Source: Candidatus Omnitrophota bacterium
GTDB taxonomy: Bacteria > Omnitrophota > Gorgyraeia > Gygaellales > Profunditerraquicolaceae
DNA length: 13,904 nt
Reading direction: 5' to 3'
NCBI GenBank assembly: GCA_026387555.1
Contig: JAPLLM010000117.1
Coordinates: 1-13,904, forward strand
The translations under genes and the position numbers were made by a program. Positions 7,960-13,450 of the stretch are shown here, in pieces. The notes under the pieces were generated by a model, which worked only from the letters and a program-made list of their open reading frames with translations, had not been told where the DNA came from and did not search any database. The first letter of the stretch is position 1. Every line of letters starts with the position of its first letter.

Positions 7960-8592
7960 CTAATATTTAAAATACCTATCAGGGATAGAACTGTTAATAT
8001 AACGCGAACTTTCGCTGATGCACTCGCTTATCGCTTTCTCCATCGGGGTATTCGCAAAGACCGCCAGATCCCCTTTTAATCCGGAGCCGTTGACCTGCGT
8101 TTTATTCTTCCCGGGGATATCAGTAACCTGCCCGCGGATACGCGTTCCCGCCAGGACCTGCGAGGAATGGATGTCTGCAATGCGTATGTTCAAAGTTATA
8201 TGCGCCTTAGCGCTGGATGCGCCCAATAATCCGCCAAAGGCGCTGCTCTCCGTTCCTCCCCCTCCGCCAATCCCTGACCTGCCTCCCGAGGCTTGAGGCT
8301 CAAACTCTAACACTTCCGCGGTAATAATCAAGTCAGCGGTGGCATCATTTCGCTCCAAAACAATGATCCGTTTTGACGAAGACAGGTTATTTACGAGCAA
8401 CTGTCTTAGTTCGGAGGCGATTTTATTATCCGCCTTTGCCGCCGTGGCCTTAAAATCAGCCACCGTCAAGCGGGCCCTTAGATTCGTCCCTTGCGCCGGG
8501 CCGAAAACCGATACTATCTTATTATAATATGAGCACCCGGCAAGGGCCAAAACTAAAAATAGCGCTATATTTACAAAGATTAACCTTTTCAT
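7960..8592 (-). CDS. CsgG/HfaB-like lipoprotein
   Basis: A 210-residue exported lipoprotein. Residues 1-19 form a signal peptide with lipobox LAGC, lipidated at C20. The mature part follows the CsgG pattern: an early strand LTVADFK, a helix with ASELRQLLVNNL, then IIVLERND, ADLIITAEVLEFEP, a glycine-rich loop (about 102-124), and a strand pair HITLNIRIADIHSSQVL followed by AGTRIRGQV. CsgG itself forms the outer-membrane pore for curli export, but this copy is shorter than E. coli CsgG (277 residues), and no curlin or csgE/F genes are nearby. A role in outer-membrane assembly or surface attachment is therefore only inferred. A promoter lies just upstream inside the 3' end of the previous gene, and the predicted leader is about 5 bases without a Shine-Dalgarno. 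Confidence 0.78.
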   Translation of the reverse strand: MKRLIFVNIALFLVLALAGCSYYNKIVSVFGPAQGTNLRARLTVADFKATAAKADNKIASELRQLLVNNLSSSKRIIVLERNDATADLIITAEVLEFEPQASGGRSGIGGGGGTESSAFGGLLGASSAKAHITLNIRIADIHSSQVLAGTRIRGQVTDIPGKNKTQVNGSGLKGDLAVFANTPMEKAISECISESSRYINSSIPDRYFKY

Positions 8593-8603
8593 TTATTTTC
8601 TTT

Positions 8604-8632
8604 AATATATTACCTAAGCCCGAGGCTGTCAA
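8604..8632 (-). promoter_or_regulatory. Sigma70-type promoter for the long operon
   Basis: On the minus strand there is a perfect -35 TTGACA (8632-8627), a 17-base spacer and a -10 TATATT (8609-8604). The predicted +1 is about 8597, only five bases before the ATG at 8592. The -35 and most of the spacer lie inside the last codons of the HAD phosphatase gene, so the lipoprotein-to-aminotransferase operon can be transcribed independently of that gene. Confidence 0.7.
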
Positions 8633-9209
8633 GGGAAAGCCGATGGACTCCGGTGGCGACGATCAAGGTCTTAACCCCGGCCCTTTTCCCTGTCTGGGCA
8701 TCCAGCGCCATATCCCCGACATAAATGGCCTCTGCGGGTCTTACGGATAATTTGCGCATAATTTTATTCAGGATATCCGGATATGGCTTGGCGCGCTTGA
8801 GTTTATCGGCGCAGAGTATATAATCAAAATATTTATCGATCTTTAAATGCTTGAGAAGGATCATGGAAAATTCCGTCGGCCGGTTGCTGGCTACCGCGAG
8901 TTTCAGCTTTTTCCTTTTTAGCCGGAGCAGGAGGCTTCTTGCGTTAGGAAGCAAGCGCACCCCGGGGCCGACGAGCGCTTTTTTATGATGCCGGCGATAG
9001 ATCTTCAGCGCCTCATCTATGTCTTTTTGCTTAATAAACGGCTTGAGAAGATTTTCATCACCCCAGCCTACCGCGCGCCGGATTACGGCATCGGTCCGCC
9101 GGGAGTAACCCATCCGGAGCATGGTGTAATTAAAGCTTGCGTTTATCGCGGCATACGCGTCTGCCAGCGTACCGTCGATATCAAAGATTACCAGCCTGAT
9201 CTTTTTCAT
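8610..9209 (-). CDS. HAD-IA phosphatase, phosphoglycolate phosphatase-like
   Basis: A 199-residue cytoplasmic HAD hydrolase. Motif I is FDIDGT with D10 (nucleophile) and D12; motif II is VASNRP (S108); motif III is K141 in RAKPYPD; motif IV is GDMALD with D166 and D170. The region between motifs I and II is a helical cap, the C1 cap of the PGP/PpaX group. Length is slightly below the usual 210-230. Substrate could be phosphoglycolate, pyrophosphate or a sugar phosphate; the sequence does not decide. The ATG is preceded by AAGG at an unusually short 3 bases and lies 7 bases after the U-tract of an upstream terminator, so its own promoter is unclear; readthrough is possible. Confidence 0.87.
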   Translation of the reverse strand: MKKIRLVIFDIDGTLADAYAAINASFNYTMLRMGYSRRTDAVIRRAVGWGDENLLKPFIKQKDIDEALKIYRRHHKKALVGPGVRLLPNARSLLLRLKRKKLKLAVASNRPTEFSMILLKHLKIDKYFDYILCADKLKRAKPYPDILNKIMRKLSVRPAEAIYVGDMALDAQTGKRAGVKTLIVATGVHRLSLDSLGLR

Positions 9210-9215
9210 AAGCCT

Positions 9216-9252
9216 TAAAAATAAATAGGCAGGAAAGATTTCCCTGCCTATT
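9216..9252 (-). terminator. Rho-independent terminator after the small exported-protein locus
   Basis: Perfect 10-base inverted repeat, AATAGGCAGG (9224-9233) with CCTGCCTATT (9243-9252), loop of 9 bases. On the minus strand the stem is followed by TATTTTT (9222-9216). It lies about 30 bases past the stop at 9282, as expected for the end of that transcript. The plus strand lacks a U-tract after the stem, so the signal acts on the minus strand. Confidence 0.8.
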
Positions 9253-9281
9253 CCTATTCAAAAAAACCTTAAAATAAACAG

Positions 9282-9557
9282 CTATTGCTGGCCTGGGCTG
9301 ACAGGAGCCGGTACGGGGAGGGCTTCCGAACCCAAATCCGCACCACCTGACGCTGTCTCGCCTTTTTCTAAGCTTATATTCTTGGCAATATTAAAGCCGT
9401 CCTTGGCAACATAATCCACGCTTAAAGTGTTCTTGATCTTTATCTCGTCCAGCGACTTAACGGATTCGTAAGCAGTCTTCTCATCGACGGAAAGATTTAT
9501 ATCCTTCTCCTGGTCAGTTTCATAATCCAGGTATTTTAATGTCAGGGTTTTATTCAT
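9282..9557 (-). CDS. Second part of a split exported protein, small beta-rich domain
   Basis: As an ATG-initiated gene this gives 91 residues without signal peptide: KTLTLKYLDYETDQEK, a strand INLSVDEKT, SVKSLDEIKIKNTLSVDY, and NIAKNISLEK, then a Gly/Ala/Pro-rich tail. The alternation of short strands with a L-D-E-I-K turn looks like a small OB-like or beta-barrel domain. The frame is open upstream of the ATG back to 9584 and there reads G-V-T-A-V-D-P before the Met, which extends the first strand naturally. I take this as evidence that the ATG at 9557 is not the original start and that the domain was once continuous with the signal-peptide frame at 9563-9736. The ribosome site for 9557 is poor (AGGAG 16 bases away). 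The function is not known to me. Confidence 0.6.
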   Translation of the reverse strand: MNKTLTLKYLDYETDQEKDINLSVDEKTAYESVKSLDEIKIKNTLSVDYVAKDGFNIAKNISLEKGETASGGADLGSEALPVPAPVSPGQQ

Positions 9558-9562
9558 GGGGT

Positions 9563-9736
9563 CTACTGCGGTAACTCCTGCGTATTAGAGGTGGTTTCTT
9601 GGCCGACTACCACCGGTTGAGAAGCCGTAACCGGTTGCCCGACGTTAGATTCTTGCTGATCAGAGGCGGCATAAGTTAAGGATAAAACGGATAGAAAAAT
9701 CGCGATTCCCGATAATAAAATCAACTTATTCTTCAT
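9563..9736 (-). CDS. 57-residue exported peptide, probably the N-terminal part of a split gene
   Basis: ATG at 9736, TAG at 9565-9563. It has a textbook ribosome site (GGAGGTG, 5 bases before the ATG) and a strong promoter. Residues 1-23 are a Sec signal peptide (two Lys, long hydrophobic core, T-Y-A-A cleavage region). The remaining 34 residues are Gln, Thr, Ser and Val rich with a repeated Q-P-V element (GQPV, SQPVVVG) and look disordered. It ends 5 bases before the ATG of the downstream frame, which is shifted by one base. It may be a genuine small secreted peptide, but the better reading is the leader and linker of a protein of about 150 residues interrupted near 9584. Confidence 0.68.
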   Translation of the reverse strand: MKNKLILLSGIAIFLSVLSLTYAASDQQESNVGQPVTASQPVVVGQETTSNTQELPQ

Positions 9737-9761
9737 TAAACACCTCCATTAATTTGCTTCT

Positions 9762-9790
9762 AATCTATCACAGATAAACCTGACTGTCAA
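9762..9790 (-). promoter_or_regulatory. Strong extended -10 sigma70-type promoter
   Basis: Perfect -35 TTGACA (9790-9785), 17-base spacer ending in TGA (extended -10), and -10 TAGATT (9767-9762). Predicted +1 near 9755 leaves a leader of about 19 bases that contains the GGAGGTG ribosome site of the exported peptide. With the hairpin at 9216-9252 it makes a closed small transcription unit. Confidence 0.75.
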
Positions 9791-9834
9791 GGAGAACCCC
9801 GAAAACATAAATTAAAGTCATAGTATTAAGCCGC

Positions 9835-9876
9835 AAAGGTTAACAGTAGCGGATCTCTTAAGCGCTGTTAACCCTT
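9835..9876 (-). terminator. Long inverted repeat, possible terminator
   Basis: A 12-base-pair stem with one G-U pair: minus-strand AAGGGTTAACAG (9876-9865) with CTGTTAACCTTT (9846-9835), loop of 18 bases. It begins 12 bases after the TAG of the 67-residue membrane protein gene, the position of a terminator. The U-tract after the stem is short (three U inside the stem end), so factor-dependent termination, mRNA 3' protection or an operator cannot be excluded. Confidence 0.45.
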
Positions 9877-9888
9877 GTTTTCAAAAAA

Positions 9889-10092
9889 CTACTCCTTGGC
9901 TATTGCTAAGGTGATTATCCCGGCCAAAACCAGGAACGGGCCGGCGCAACCCTTAACTAATTTCCAGGAATCATGCCACCATCCCCACTTGACCAAAAGA
10001 TACGCTGCCAGGCCTAAGAAAACCAGGCCCAATACGACTTTAAACAGCGCGGAGAAGACTTTTTTGCCTTCCGCTTTTTTCTCCTCTGCCAT
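9889..10092 (-). CDS. 67-residue two-helix membrane protein
   Basis: N-terminus MAEEKKAEGKK is charged and cytosolic in style, followed by a hydrophobic segment (about residues 13-33), a Trp-rich turn (KWGWWHDSW), and a second hydrophobic segment (about 47-64) ending in AIAKE. A strong ribosome site (AGGAGGTG, 7 bases from the ATG) sits in the 15-base gap after the acyltransferase gene, so the two are co-transcribed. I recognise no named domain; similar small two-helix proteins occur in related uncultured bacteria as I remember them. A structural or accessory role at the inner membrane beside lipid acylation is only a guess from position. Confidence 0.75.
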   Translation of the reverse strand: MAEEKKAEGKKVFSALFKVVLGLVFLGLAAYLLVKWGWWHDSWKLVKGCAGPFLVLAGIITLAIAKE

Positions 10093-10107
10093 TTAAACAC
10101 CTCCTTT

Positions 10108-11019
10108 TTAGTTTGGTCTGCTCTTCCACCTGCGGTGGATCCACCCCCACTCCGCAGGATAACGCCTGATATATGACTCTATGATATCGGTGAGTTTCTG
10201 AATATTTATAAGAACGGTCTCATGCGCGTCCTTGCCCTGTTTAAGGGTTATCGCCGGTTCGAAGACGAGCCGGTGCGTATCGTCGCTTTTTCTGATGATA
10301 AAACACGGTAAAATCTTCGCGCCGGTGCGCTGGGCTAATATTACCGGCCCGGTAGCGGTAGCCGCCTTAGACCCAAAAAAATCCACGAATACCCCCGCAG
10401 TCCCGAAATTCTGGTCGATAGGTATGAAAACGAGCCCGTTATTACGCAAGACATCGATAGTCGTGTTTACGCAGACGTTACGCGGCTGGCTGTATATGGT
10501 TTTAATCCCCAGACGGATGCGTTTTTTCTGAAATATTTTCTCGACCAGCGTATCCCGCATCGGCCGCATGATCCCGGCTGTCTTATAGCCCTCCAGGCTA
10601 AGCTTTGCCATCAAGAGCGGGAAATTCCCGAAATGGGCGCTTACCAGAATTACTCCCTTCCCGGCGTTAAGCGCGCTCTCTAGGTGCTCTTTCCCCTCTA
10701 TAAAAACCCGCTTTTTTAATAACCCCGGCCGGTCCATAAGAAAAAGGAGCTCTACCGCGCTTTTTGCCATAAGGATGAAAGAGTCGCGGGCAATCTGCTC
10801 CCTCTTCTGCCCTGTCAATTCATTGCCAAAGGCGATCTCAAGGCTATCCAGGGCGATCCGCCTCTGCTTGGAAGCAAAACGGTAACCCATAAAAGCTATC
10901 CCCCGGGCAAAACCGTAAAGGTTACGCGCCGGGATAACTTTGGTTATCAAAGAGCTTAAGGTCAGGCCAAACCAGCCGGCAAGCCGGCTAAAACTGGTGC
11001 GAATCTTCTTGGAATCCAT
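10108..11019 (-). CDS. LpxL/HtrB-like lipid acyltransferase
   Basis: A 303-residue inner-membrane-associated acyltransferase of the lipid A secondary acylation family. The family core is clear: VILVSAHFGNFPLL (H129), MRPMRD, IFQKKRIRLGI, VFIPIDQNFG, VDFFGSKAATATGP, and the C-terminal YPAEWGWIHRRWK. Length equals LpxL (about 305). The catalytic HX4(D/E) pair is incomplete: H129 is present, but the acidic position five residues on is P134 (HFGNFP instead of HFGNWE). I recall a subfamily with GNFPL in place of GNWE, so this may be a lineage variant rather than a loss. Acceptor may be lipid A or another glycolipid or lysophospholipid. A promoter close upstream predicts a leader of about 6 bases with no room for a ribosome site. 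Confidence 0.88.
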   Translation of the reverse strand: MDSKKIRTSFSRLAGWFGLTLSSLITKVIPARNLYGFARGIAFMGYRFASKQRRIALDSLEIAFGNELTGQKREQIARDSFILMAKSAVELLFLMDRPGLLKKRVFIEGKEHLESALNAGKGVILVSAHFGNFPLLMAKLSLEGYKTAGIMRPMRDTLVEKIFQKKRIRLGIKTIYSQPRNVCVNTTIDVLRNNGLVFIPIDQNFGTAGVFVDFFGSKAATATGPVILAQRTGAKILPCFIIRKSDDTHRLVFEPAITLKQGKDAHETVLINIQKLTDIIESYIRRYPAEWGWIHRRWKSRPN

Positions 11020-11031
11020 TATTTTCTCTGA

Positions 11032-11060
11032 ATTATATCAAGGGGTCAGGAGATTTTCAA
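11032..11060 (-). promoter_or_regulatory. Sigma70-type promoter for the acyltransferase gene
   Basis: -35 TTGAAA (11060-11055), 17-base spacer ending in TGA, perfect -10 TATAAT (11037-11032). Predicted +1 is near 11025, six bases ahead of the ATG at 11019. It lies in the 73-base gap after the PIG-L gene, in which no convincing terminator is seen, so upstream readthrough is also possible. Confidence 0.75.
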
Positions 11061-11092
11061 GGACAATTTACGACAACCTCCTCATCCCGGGC

Positions 11093-12502
11093 CTACTCAA
11101 TATTCAAACGCCGGAAACCCGTAGTGTCAAAAGAAAACGTGCTCCCGTAGGCCTTGATCGACGTAAGTATAAAATCCGGATCACCCAATAATCCCATAGG
11201 GACTTTCAGGACTACCCCCTTTTCATCCCTCTCCAATGTCGTACCCTGAAGGTTGACCGGAATGCGCCCAGAGAGGATCTTAACGCTGTCGCGCTTACAT
11301 AATATGCGTATTTTAGGCATTATAGAAAAGGGGACTTTATGCGAATAGCCGAAAAGGTAGACCTGAAAATTAAAAAAGCGCCTTATTTCTTTAGCCTTCT
11401 GCATGCGGATCAATAACATTTTATCCACTACCGCAAAGCTTACCTGGCCGTGCTCTTTTTGTATATCCTCTTTCTCCGGAAGATACATATTATTATCATG
11501 GTACTCCCGGAAAAGATGAGAGAGCCCGGAATAAGAGACCTTTTTCCCGGAAGAAGCCTCTTTGATTATATCGATTGCCCCAAAATCTCCAAAGAGCTCA
11601 TTGGAACGGACAAACGAGAGAAGATAAAAAGCGCTGGATTCCGTCTGGCTGCGGTAAGCCAAAAGGGTTTGATGTTTTTTCTCAACCTCTGCCGACGATA
11701 GGGTAAGCTTAAGCCAATCGATTTCGGAGTGGCTTAACTGCGCGGGAGGGTTTAAACCAAGCCCCGGATGATAATGCCTCGGAATCGGCCAGCTTACGTA
11801 GTGGACAAGATAAGGGTAGATCTTCGGCCTGCGCACCTCTTTGTCTAGATCGGCGAGGGCGATCTGAAGAAATAAATAGGCCGCTTTATGGTCGCCGTTA
11901 ACGTCAGACGGATGCGATACGAATATCTTATTCGGCTTATAATCCAGGATTATTTTTTTAAAATCCCTAAGGATGCTGTCTGCCGTATACGGCGCGCCGT
12001 AAGAAAGATTCTCTTTGTAGGGGACATTTCTTGCCCGGGTCAAAAGGGCCTTAAAGGGTTTGTTGGTCTGCCAATAATCCCTGAATATGGTAAAAGTCCC
12101 GAAATCGGGATAACCTAAGAAAATAAGGTCCTCTTTATCTACGCCCAAGAGCTGCATAGCCTTGATCGCTTCAGAGTGGCGCACTTCGCCCATGTGGACA
12201 AACTCGCCCTTAAGCATAGTTATTCTTTTTTCGTAGACCATAAAAGCGAGCTGATTACAATCGCCATTAGTCAAATAGGCCACCTTGACCTTAGCCCCCG
12301 CCTCTTTAGCCTGCTGGATTACGCCGGCGCATCCTATAGTTTCATCGTCGGGATGCGGGGCGATTATTAAGACGCGGTCATGGTTGCTAAAATCATCGAG
12401 CTCGCTATCAGCCAGAGTGTCCGGCGCGCGTAACTGCGAGAGGATTAACACGCACAATAATAACCCCAAGAGTAAAAATACCGTATTTAGCGCCTTCTTC
12501 AT
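11093..12502 (-). CDS. PIG-L/LmbE family deacetylase with N-terminal anchor and long C-terminal extension
   Basis: A 469-residue protein. Residues about 6-23 form a membrane anchor or signal segment, so the enzyme probably acts in the periplasm. The PIG-L zinc site is APHPDDE (H50, D52, D53) together with HPSDVNGDH (197-205, H205). Members remove N-acetyl groups from GlcNAc-type sugars or related amides. The helix with KKHQTLLAYRSQ and NELFGD belongs to the family. The last 150 or so residues (from about 320) are not part of the usual 230-280-residue domain; they look beta-rich and have no motif I recognise, possibly a carbohydrate-contacting domain. No Shine-Dalgarno precedes the ATG; the -10 element ends 6 bases before it, predicting a leaderless transcript. 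Diverges from the CDF gene. Confidence 0.88.
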   Translation of the reverse strand: MKKALNTVFLLLGLLLCVLILSQLRAPDTLADSELDDFSNHDRVLIIAPHPDDETIGCAGVIQQAKEAGAKVKVAYLTNGDCNQLAFMVYEKRITMLKGEFVHMGEVRHSEAIKAMQLLGVDKEDLIFLGYPDFGTFTIFRDYWQTNKPFKALLTRARNVPYKENLSYGAPYTADSILRDFKKIILDYKPNKIFVSHPSDVNGDHKAAYLFLQIALADLDKEVRRPKIYPYLVHYVSWPIPRHYHPGLGLNPPAQLSHSEIDWLKLTLSSAEVEKKHQTLLAYRSQTESSAFYLLSFVRSNELFGDFGAIDIIKEASSGKKVSYSGLSHLFREYHDNNMYLPEKEDIQKEHGQVSFAVVDKMLLIRMQKAKEIRRFFNFQVYLFGYSHKVPFSIMPKIRILCKRDSVKILSGRIPVNLQGTTLERDEKGVVLKVPMGLLGDPDFILTSIKAYGSTFSFDTTGFRRLNIE

Positions 12503-12508
12503 GTCGTT

Positions 12509-12537
12509 ATTCTATCATGACGGAGAGTTTCAGTCGA
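12509..12537 (-). promoter_or_regulatory. Promoter of the PIG-L gene, predicted leaderless
   Basis: -35 TCGACT (12537-12532, 4 of 6 consensus), 17-base spacer ending in TGA (extended -10), and -10 TAGAAT (12514-12509). Exactly six bases separate the -10 from the ATG at 12502, so +1 falls on the A of the start codon. Confidence 0.6.
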
Positions 12538-12545
12538 TAAATAAT

Positions 12546-12574
12546 TTGAAAAACGCGGATATCCATTGTATAAT
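12546..12574 (+). promoter_or_regulatory. Promoter of the CDF gene, predicted leaderless
   Basis: -35 TTGAAA (12546-12551), 17-base spacer, perfect -10 TATAAT (12569-12574), then six bases to the ATG at 12581. Predicted +1 is the A of the start codon. It is back-to-back with the PIG-L promoter; the two -35 hexamers are 8 bases apart. Confidence 0.75.
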
Positions 12575-12580
12575 GAACCT

Positions 12581-12847
12581 ATGAAAAGCGAGATTCAGAA
12601 ACACTACAACCGCATACGCTACGTACTGCTTATAGTCCTGGCCTTAAACTGGCTGGTCGCTTTCGCCAAGTTATTTTACGGGTTTCTATCCAAATGCGAG
12701 AGCATGACAGCCGACGGCTTTCATTCTCTCTCCGATGGCGCCTCCAATATCATAGGCCTGATAGGTATTCATTTCGCCTGCCAGCCTATCGATAAAGACC
12801 ATCCTTACGGCCACAGGAAATACGAAACCTTGCTACCACGGGTATAA
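12581..12847 (+). pseudogene. Cation diffusion facilitator, N-terminal fragment of a broken gene
   Basis: First piece of a CDF-family metal exporter (cation/proton antiporter of the inner membrane). The ATG at 12581 is chosen over the TTG at 12566, which lies inside the promoter -10 region. Residues 1-84 contain helix 1, helix 2 with the metal site HSLSD (H48, D52) after MTADG, and the loop HPYGHRKYETL typical of the family. After YETL the frame should continue into helix 3, but it runs three or four codons and stops at 12845-12847. The family sequence resumes in another frame from about 12829 with ATTGINIWVM, which is the start of helix 4. About 45 residues are thus missing compared with relatives as I recall them. 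Whether the loss is in the genome or only in the assembly is unresolved. Confidence 0.75.
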
Positions 12848-13164
12848 ATATCTGGGTGATGAACTACGAACGCCGGGAAGGGAAAAAGCTGCAGAGCGAC
12901 ATATTAATATCCGACGCTATGCACACTAACGCCGATATATTCACTTCCGCTTCAGTCATTATCGCGCTCATTGTCATAAAATTAGGCTACCCTATACTCG
13001 ACCCTATAGCCACCGTGCTCATCTCTCTGTTTATCGCCCATGCCGGATACGACATTATCAAGCAGAGCTCAAACGGGCTCTGCGATACCGTTGCCTTGGA
13101 TGTGCCATTGAAGAAGCGATCAAGAAAGGCATCCCCGAGATCACCGACGTGGTCGTGCACATAG
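12829..13164 (+). pseudogene. Cation diffusion facilitator, middle fragment of a broken gene
   Basis: Frame +2 relative to the first fragment. From ATTGINIWVMNYERREG it follows the family through SDAMHTNADIFTS, the second metal site (H-x3-D in HTNAD), GYPILDPIATVLISLFIAH (helices 5-6) and YDIIKQSSNGLCDT, which ends the membrane domain. After C-D-T-V-A-L-D, near 13100, the frame leaves the family; the following residues to the TAG at 13162-13164 are a shifted reading. All four residues of the transmembrane zinc site are therefore still encoded across the two fragments, but not in one frame. Confidence 0.72.
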
Positions 13165-13184
13165 AACCGAAGGAAAAAATTTAA
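13104..13184 (+). pseudogene. Cation diffusion facilitator, C-terminal fragment
   Basis: Third frame of the same gene: 26 residues, A-I-E-E-A-I-K-K-G-I-P then TDVVVHIEPKEKI and TAA at 13182-13184. This is the last helix and strand of the CDF cytoplasmic domain. The preceding part of that domain, normally about 50-60 residues with a C-H-x-I-R-T-R-G type motif, is absent. The TAA overlaps the stop of the convergent MFS gene. Confidence 0.68.
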
Positions 13185-13450
13185 AGCCCTTTCAATACCC
13201 GCCAGAAACCGATACTCGCAATAATCCCCATAATCGCGCCGAAATAAAATGGAGCAGCCGGACCAAAGTATTTCCAGAGTAGGCCCGCGATTATGGAAGC
13301 CGGCAATAAGCCGATACCTACGAGAGTAGCATGCAGGCCTATGGCCGTGGCGCGCAGATCCTGCGGGGCGATATCCGCAACCAACGCCTTTTCAACCCCT
13401 TCGGTAAAACCGATATAAAGACCATAGAAAGCGAACAATAGCCAGAAATT
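13181..13450 (-). pseudogene. Major facilitator superfamily transporter, C-terminal fragment
   Basis: From NFWLLFAFYGLYIGFTEGVEK onward (open from about 13450) through VADIAPQDLRATAIGLHAT, LPASIIAGLLW and a last helix to the TAA at 13183-13181. This is the second half of an MFS permease; EGVEKALVADIAP-type sequence marks a group of small-molecule efflux proteins. It lacks an upstream start: the only early candidate is a TTG at 13438 without ribosome site. The preceding helix is missing and the N-terminal half lies in another frame directly upstream. Convergent with the CDF gene. Confidence 0.72.

Noticed and set aside
7667..7963. Plus-strand open frame of 98 codons across the ZIP start and small basic protein
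   Set aside because: No ribosome site, no recognisable domain, and it mirrors the ZIP gene and lipoprotein spacer on the other strand.
6867..8592. Fur or Zur operator before the metal uptake genes
   Set aside because: I looked for the AT-rich inverted repeats of these regulators upstream of the lipoprotein, ZIP and feoA starts and found none convincing.
9224..9252. Attenuator or riboswitch in front of the HAD gene
   Set aside because: The hairpin stands at the right distance after the upstream stop and is followed by a U-tract; no alternative pairing or leader peptide is visible.
9560..9600. Programmed ribosomal frameshift joining the two small frames
   Set aside because: No slippery heptamer and no clear stimulatory structure at the junction; a simple indel or small deletion explains it better.
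12566..12583. TTG start at 12566 for the CDF gene (adds five residues)
   Set aside because: The TTG lies inside the TATAAT promoter region; the ATG at 12581 begins with the family N-terminus and fits the predicted +1.
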